Assembly (NCBI GenBank): GCA_900547405.1
Contig: URGL01000034.1
Span: forward strand, 1 to 25,649
DNA length: 25,649 nt
DNA from: an uncultured Eubacteriales bacterium
GTDB taxonomy: Bacteria; Bacillota; Clostridia; Oscillospirales; Oscillospiraceae
Reading direction: 5' to 3'
The position numbers were made by a program, and so were the translations under genes. Of this stretch, positions 21,484 to 25,649 are shown one piece after another (position 1 is the stretch's first letter; every line of letters begins with the position of its first letter). Under the pieces are notes generated by a model. The model was given only the letters and a program-made list of their open reading frames with translations. It did no database searches and had not been told where the DNA came from.

Positions 21484-22692
21484 TTAAGCCATGGGAACGT
21501 AAACGCCGTTCTCGATGACCACAGCGGCAGGAGCCTTGGAGATCATGCCGTTCTCGTCCCAGTGCATGCCGGAGCCGGTGAGGCCATCCACAGTCATGGT
21601 GGCGAACTGGGCCTCCAGAGCGGTGCAGATGTCGGAAGCAGACTCGGTACCGGTGATACCGGCGGCGTTCATAGCGTTGTACAGGGCGTAGATGACATCG
21701 TAGCCGTCAGCAGCGAACTGGTTGGGCACCAGGCCGTTCATCTTCTCCTTGAACTTGGCAACGAAGGACTGGGTAGCCTCGTCGGAAGCGTTGGCATCGA
21801 AGGGGGTCATCAGGGTCAGGCCCTCGGCCAGGGTGGTGTCGAAGCCTTCCACGGTCAGGATGCCGTCCATGCCGTCGCAGCCGAAGAACTTGGGAGCGTA
21901 GCCGATCCGGTTGGCATAGGTCAGGATCTGAGAAGCCTCGGTGTAGTAGATGGGCAGGAACACCAGGTCAGCACCGGCATCCTGGCACTGGGTGACCTGA
22001 GTGGACAGGTCCGCCTTGTTGTCAGCGGTGAAGGAAGTGGTAGCCACGACCTCCAGGCCCAGCTCGGCAGCCTTGGCGGTAAAGCCGTTGTACAGGCCGG
22101 TGGAGTAGTCATCGGAGGAGTCGTAGATGATGCCGACCTTGGTGCCCATGGACTTGGTGGAAACCAGCTCAGCAGCGGAAGCGCCCTGGTTGGGGTCGGT
22201 AAAGCACATCTGGAAGATGTTGGTGCCGGACAGAGCCAGGGTCTCAGCGGAAGCGGAGGGGGTCAGGTTGAACATGTTGTCAGCGGTGGATTCGGGAGCC
22301 ACAGCCAGAGCGGAGCCGGTGGTGACCTGGCCAGCCATGACCTGCATGCCCCAGTCCTTCAGAGCGTTGTAGGCGGAAACGGCCTTCTCGCCGTCGGCCT
22401 CGTCGTCCTGAGCGTTGAACTCGATCTGCAGACCGCCCTTGGCGTTGATCTCCTCAACAGCCACTTCCATGCCGGCCTTCACAGCCAGGCCATAGGCAGA
22501 AGCGCCGCCGGTCAGAGGGCCGGACATACCGATCTTTACGGTGCCGGTGCCGGCGGGGGCTTCAGCGGTGTCACCGGCTGCCGCGGTGGTCGCCGCGGTG
22601 GTGTCTGCAGGGGCGGAGGAAGAGCTGCCGCAGCCGGCAAAGCTGGCTGCTACCATGGCCAGAGCCATAGCAAATGCAAGATACTTTTTCAT
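21484..22692 (-). CDS. livJ: Branched-chain amino acid ABC transporter, substrate-binding lipoprotein LivJ
   Basis: Lipoprotein of 402 residues. The signal peptide ends in a lipobox (SFAGC, acylated Cys21), followed by a Ser/Ala/Thr-rich linker and the type I periplasmic-binding fold (VKIGMSGPLTGGASAYGLAVKAG, then IEFNAQDDEADGEKAVSAYNAL, VGIIYDSSDDYSTGLYNGF). It captures branched-chain or similar amino acids outside the membrane and hands them to LivHM. AAAGGAG precedes ATG 22692. It is the first gene of livJHMGF and has its own strong promoter (22728-22756). Confidence 0.96.
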   Translation of the reverse strand: MKKYLAFAMALAMVAASFAGCGSSSSAPADTTAATTAAAGDTAEAPAGTGTVKIGMSGPLTGGASAYGLAVKAGMEVAVEEINAKGGLQIEFNAQDDEADGEKAVSAYNALKDWGMQVMAGQVTTGSALAVAPESTADNMFNLTPSASAETLALSGTNIFQMCFTDPNQGASAAELVSTKSMGTKVGIIYDSSDDYSTGLYNGFTAKAAELGLEVVATTSFTADNKADLSTQVTQCQDAGADLVFLPIYYTEASQILTYANRIGYAPKFFGCDGMDGILTVEGFDTTLAEGLTLMTPFDANASDEATQSFVAKFKEKMNGLVPNQFAADGYDVIYALYNAMNAAGITGTESASDICTALEAQFATMTVDGLTGSGMHWDENGMISKAPAAVVIENGVYVPMA

Positions 22693-22720
22693 TTTTCTTT
22701 TCTCCTTTGCTTTGGAAATG

Positions 22721-22756
22721 TGTCCATATTGTATCTCACAGATGGACATTTGTCAA
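22721..22756 (-). promoter_or_regulatory. Strong livJ promoter overlapped by an inverted repeat
   Basis: On the minus strand a perfect -35 TTGACA (22751-22756) and -10 TACAAT (22728-22733) with a 17-base spacer. A 7-base inverted repeat TGTCCAT-N14-ATGGACA (22721-22727 and 22742-22748) brackets the -10 box, a likely repressor operator. No riboswitch or T-box fits in the ~30-base leader. Confidence 0.82.
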
Positions 22757-22824
22757 CAAGTCAAGCACTACAAAATCGCTTCATAATTTCTTAATTTTTC
22801 TGTGCAGAACTGACAAGGGCAGCA

Positions 22825-22855
22825 GAGAAAAAAATAACCCTCTCCTGGGAGAGGG
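22825..22855 (-). terminator. Terminator at the distal end of repeat copy C
   Basis: On the minus strand the CCCTCTC/GAGAGGG hairpin (22838-22855) is followed by TTATTTTTTTCTC, a good intrinsic terminator for the penicillin-binding protein transcript. It insulates the liv operon promoter just downstream. Confidence 0.82.
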
Positions 22856-22953
22856 TGGCAGGGCGAAGCCCTGACGGGTGTGGGGCAGTACCGACCTGGC
22901 ACCACCCCTCATCCGGCTCGGCTTCGCCGAGCCACCTTCCTCCAGGGGAAGGC
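22838..22953. repeat. REP-like inverted pair (copy C)
   Basis: Same build as copy B: a left unit (22838-22885) and an inverted right unit (22905-22952) separated by 19 bases. Hairpins are CCCTCTC/GAGAGGG, AGGGC/GCCCT, GGCTCGGC/GCCGAGCC and CCTTCC/GGAAGG. It begins 8 bases after the stop of the penicillin-binding protein gene. Confidence 0.87.
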
Positions 22954-22961
22954 TTTCGTTT

Positions 22962-24320
22962 TTATAGTACGGACTTGACCACCCGCAGCACCTGGGACAG
23001 CACCGGCACGCAGGCAGAGGCGCCGTAGCCGCCGTTTTCCACCACCACAATAAACGCCAGGGGATATTCCTCATCCATCAGGAAGCCCGTAAACATGGCA
23101 TTGGACCGCTTCCCGCCTCCCAGCTGGCTGGTGCCGGACTTGGCGCAGACGGAAAGGCCGGGGAAGTTGCCATCCCCATAGATGGTCTGAACATTGTTGC
23201 GGAGATACTGCTGCAATGTTTGGGCGGTACGCTCGCTCATGATCCGATTGGTCTTTTGGGCGGAAGCTTCATAAAGAGTTTCCTCTCCCCGGGTCACGGC
23301 AGAGACCAGGAAGGGCTCCAGGCCCTTGCCGCCTGCCGCAATGGTGCCCATAAAGGTCATAAACCGGGCGGGATTTACAAGATCCGTGTGCTGGCCGATA
23401 CAGCTCCAGGCGAAGGAGGCACCACCGGTATTGGAGATGTCATAGTTGCCGGAGGCGCTGGTGACGCCATCGAAGGAGACGGGCTTGGTGATGCCGAACT
23501 TCTCTACGTATTTCTCCATATTCTTCCTGCCCACCAGCTTGGCGATCTGGGCGAAGGCGCAGTTGCAGGAGTGGGCCAGCGCCCCCTTCAGGTCCAGCGT
23601 GCCGTGGGCTGTTTCGCAGGTAACGGCGGTATCCTCGCCGTATTCATACTTTCCGGTGCAGGTAAAGCTGCGGCTTTCTATGTCGCTGACGCATTCCAAA
23701 GCAGCCGCCGCTGTGACAATTTTGAAGATGGAGCCGGGGACATAGCTGGACTGCAAAAAACGGTTCAGGTATACGCCCTCGTAGCTCTCTCCGGTCAGGT
23801 CCGGCACATTGTCCGGATCATAGGTAGGCGACGTGACGGCACACAGGATCTCCCCGGTCTTATAATTGTAAATGCCTACGGTGCCCTTCCGGCCGTTCAG
23901 CGCCGAGAGTGCCGCATTCTGGATCTGGGCAGAAAGGGTCAGGTGCTCCACGCCCCCCGTCCCGGCAAAATTATACAGGCCGTCAACCTTATCATAGCCT
24001 GCCATGATGGCGGCGTAGTGGCCTACAGCCTTGGCCTGGATGCTGCCGGACCGGTCCCCCAGCCAGTGGAGGGTAGCGGCCCTGGTTTGGGCATTGTCGG
24101 AATAGGTGCGGTTTTCATCGATGTCCAGCAGCACCACATCGTTCCGGTCTACCACCGTGCCGTTGCCCAGGTTGCTGCCCTTGTATACATGGGGAGACCC
24201 GGTGGATACCACCCAGGTATCCGCCTGAAATACATACTCCGCGACAAAGAAGCCCATGCCTCCCAGAAGCAGGAGGATAAAGGCTCCCATCAGCCAGCTT
24301 CGTTTGGTTACTCTGTTCAT
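22962..24320 (-). CDS. Class B penicillin-binding protein (PbpA/FtsI-type transpeptidase)
   Basis: Peptidoglycan transpeptidase of 452 residues with an N-terminal membrane anchor (about 12-31), a short non-catalytic region (VVDRNDVVLLDI, then RAATLHWLGD) and a transpeptidase domain. The active-site motifs are SIFK (Ser197, Lys200), SCN (251-253) and KSGT (394-397). It cross-links glycan strands made by the partner SEDS protein encoded just upstream. The length, and the pedestal opening without a full PBP dimer domain, match the PbpA form found beside RodA-like genes in Actinobacteria and Clostridia. The ribosome site TAGGAG includes the stop codon of the SEDS gene, 9 bases away, so the two are coupled. 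FtsI, SpoVD or PbpA assignment is open. Confidence 0.94.
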   Translation of the reverse strand: MNRVTKRSWLMGAFILLLLGGMGFFVAEYVFQADTWVVSTGSPHVYKGSNLGNGTVVDRNDVVLLDIDENRTYSDNAQTRAATLHWLGDRSGSIQAKAVGHYAAIMAGYDKVDGLYNFAGTGGVEHLTLSAQIQNAALSALNGRKGTVGIYNYKTGEILCAVTSPTYDPDNVPDLTGESYEGVYLNRFLQSSYVPGSIFKIVTAAAALECVSDIESRSFTCTGKYEYGEDTAVTCETAHGTLDLKGALAHSCNCAFAQIAKLVGRKNMEKYVEKFGITKPVSFDGVTSASGNYDISNTGGASFAWSCIGQHTDLVNPARFMTFMGTIAAGGKGLEPFLVSAVTRGEETLYEASAQKTNRIMSERTAQTLQQYLRNNVQTIYGDGNFPGLSVCAKSGTSQLGGGKRSNAMFTGFLMDEEYPLAFIVVVENGGYGASACVPVLSQVLRVVKSVL

Positions 24321-24329
24321 ATGCTTCTC

Positions 24330-25649
24330 CTACTTGGTATATCGGACGGCAAAGCTGGCATTCTGCCGGGTATCCGCCGCCTTCACAAAGGCCAGCAGTC
24401 CCCAAGCGCCGATCATGCTGGTGCCGCCGTTGGAAAGGAATGGGAACGTCACACCGGTAAAGGGCAGGACATCCACCGTACCCAGGCAGTTCAGCGCTGC
24501 CTGGATGAGCAGTATCCCCGCTGCCGTACAGCCGCCGATGCAGTAAAAGCTGCTGCGGGACACCCGGGAGGTGCGAATGGCAAAAAAGCCCAGAGTCGCC
24601 ACCACCAGCACCGCCAGCAGGGCCAGCAGCAGGCCCCACTCCTCAGATATGGTGGCAAAGACGATATCCGAATCCGCCGCGAAAACCTTCTGCAAAAAGC
24701 CCTTCCCCGCGCCCAGGCCGAAAAGGCCTCCGGAGGCAATACACATAATGGCCTGGGTCTGCTGATAGCCGGAGGAATAGGGATTTTCCCAGATATGCCG
24801 CCAGGTGGCAAACCGGTTCAGCGCATGGGGGGCAATGCGGATGGCCAGCACCCCGGCAAAGCCCAGAGCCGTGCAAGCCAGAGCAATGGTGCCCACGCTG
24901 CCGGACCGGAGATAAGCAATGATCAAAAAGGCGCAGAAGAAGATCATTGCCGTGCCGAAGTCATTCATCAGTGCCAGCAGCCCGCAGATCACCACAGAAT
25001 AGGCGATGAACAGTATGAGGTTTCGCTTGTTCATGATCCGGTCCATGGTAGAGGCTCCGGCATAGACAAAGCAGACCTTGCTGAGCTCCGACGGCTGCAG
25101 CGACAGTCCGCCGATGACAAGCCAGTTCTTTGCCCCATAGTACTCCCTGCCGAACAGCAGAGTGATCACCAGGAATCCCACACCCAGCAGCACCGCTAAG
25201 TACCGGCACCGCTTGGCCCGCTCCAGGTCCCGGAGAGACCAGCCAATGAGCAGGAAGGTCAGCACACCCAGGACCATGGCTGCCGCCTGCTTCAAAATCT
25301 CTCCGGGCTTCACCGTGGCAATGGCCGCCATCCCTAAGGTGCAGAGGAAGAAGGCCAGGGTCTCCACTTCAAAGGAGCTCCTGTGGATCACCGCATAAAA
25401 GAGAAACAGGCCCCACTGGCAGATGGCCACAGAGCAGAAGCCCAACACGTAAGAGGGATATTCCTCCTCCACGCCGGAAAGGAGGAAACCCATAAGCATC
25501 GCCGCCTGGAGAAGCGTCAGCAAAATCAGGCCGAAAATACTGCTGATGGGTCCGGAGCCCCGGGTCCGCAGCTGGGACTGGAGCTGCTCCTGCCGCTTGG
25601 TAATGGGCACAAGCTCCATATCCACACCGCCGATGGAGATCTGATCTCC
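24330..25649 (-). CDS. SEDS family glycosyltransferase (RodA/FtsW/SpoVE), probably fused to an FHA domain; 5' end outside
   Basis: The visible 439 residues hold a polytopic SEDS protein that polymerises lipid II into glycan strands. Family features include YYGAKNWLVIGGLSLQPSELSKVCFVY, MNDFGTAMIFF, NPYSSGYQQTQAIMCIASGGLFGLGAGKG, DSDIVFATISEEWG and the C-terminal TGVTFPFLSNGGTSMIGAWGLL. The frame stays open to the window edge, and the extra residues GDQISIGGVDMELVPI read like the last strands of an FHA domain (typical GDxIxIG...L.F). The protein is therefore probably longer, with an N-terminal phosphothreonine-binding domain and a charged linker (TKRQEQLQSQLRTRG). If not fused, the start would be ATG 25619 or GTG 25625, but neither has a convincing ribosome site. 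It is followed by the transpeptidase gene. Confidence 0.93.
   Translation of the reverse strand, partial: GDQISIGGVDMELVPITKRQEQLQSQLRTRGSGPISSIFGLILLTLLQAAMLMGFLLSGVEEEYPSYVLGFCSVAICQWGLFLFYAVIHRSSFEVETLAFFLCTLGMAAIATVKPGEILKQAAAMVLGVLTFLLIGWSLRDLERAKRCRYLAVLLGVGFLVITLLFGREYYGAKNWLVIGGLSLQPSELSKVCFVYAGASTMDRIMNKRNLILFIAYSVVICGLLALMNDFGTAMIFFCAFLIIAYLRSGSVGTIALACTALGFAGVLAIRIAPHALNRFATWRHIWENPYSSGYQQTQAIMCIASGGLFGLGAGKGFLQKVFAADSDIVFATISEEWGLLLALLAVLVVATLGFFAIRTSRVSRSSFYCIGGCTAAGILLIQAALNCLGTVDVLPFTGVTFPFLSNGGTSMIGAWGLLAFVKAADTRQNASFAVRYTK

Noticed and set aside
22693..22727. Riboswitch or T-box leader before livJ
   Set aside because: The leader after the promoter is only about 30 bases, too short for either.
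21430..22794. 454-codon plus-strand frame opposite livJ
   Set aside because: Val/Gly/Ser-rich mirror translation of the Ala/Thr-rich livJ, with no start signal.
23220..25199. 659-codon open frame on the plus strand across the PBP and SEDS genes
   Set aside because: It is the antisense shadow of two genes with complete family motifs; its translation is low-complexity, lacks domains and has no ribosome site.

Overview
The window suggests a GC-rich, endospore-forming, anaerobic Clostridia of the Oscillospiraceae type (Flavonifractor or Lawsonibacter-like). The reasons are high-GC Firmicute coding, strong Shine-Dalgarno sites and several sporulation genes (gerW, a spoIID-type gene, a sipL-type gene, a sporulation-type carboxypeptidase). 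A dispersed palindromic repeat also occurs three times. The genus is inferred, not proven. Most genes are ordinary chromosomal core and lie on the minus strand. There is no phage, insertion sequence or CRISPR array.

Layout: 1-5351 is a minus-strand cluster, read scpA, scpB, DUF2953 gene, gerW, D-Ala-D-Ala carboxypeptidase, rluB, then (from its own promoter) an RpiR regulator overlapping a dihydrolipoamide dehydrogenase gene cut by the window edge. 5549-5845 is a small plus-strand membrane protein gene diverging from scpA. 6101-8813 holds a spoIID-type gene and a nucleoside kinase gene, both minus. 8973-11005 is plus: a stand-alone E2-like acyltransferase-fold protein, a Ca2+/Na+ exchanger family protein and tRNA-Ala(CGC). 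11082-15761 is minus: an orphan HicB-like protein, an unknown membrane protein, a CstA transporter and a MATE exporter. 16032-17758 carries a SipL-like SPOCS/LysM protein and a 43-residue membrane protein. 17826-22692 is a complete branched-chain amino acid ABC operon, livJHMGF. 22962-25649 is a class B penicillin-binding protein behind a SEDS (RodA/FtsW) glycosyltransferase that seems to be fused to an FHA domain running off the window.

Working together: the scp/gerW/carboxypeptidase cluster, the SpoIID- and SipL-like proteins and the SEDS/PBP pair point to chromosome segregation, wall remodelling and spore building. LivJHMGF, CstA and the exchanger are nutrient and ion transporters with their own promoters and terminators.

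Most worth a second look: the probable FHA-SEDS fusion; the REP-like repeat family, which ends two transcripts and supplies the last codons of the carboxypeptidase; a 25-bp hairpin between livJ and livH that pairs fully only as minus-strand RNA; tandem sites upstream of cstA; and the E2-like protein with Glu where the catalytic His should be.
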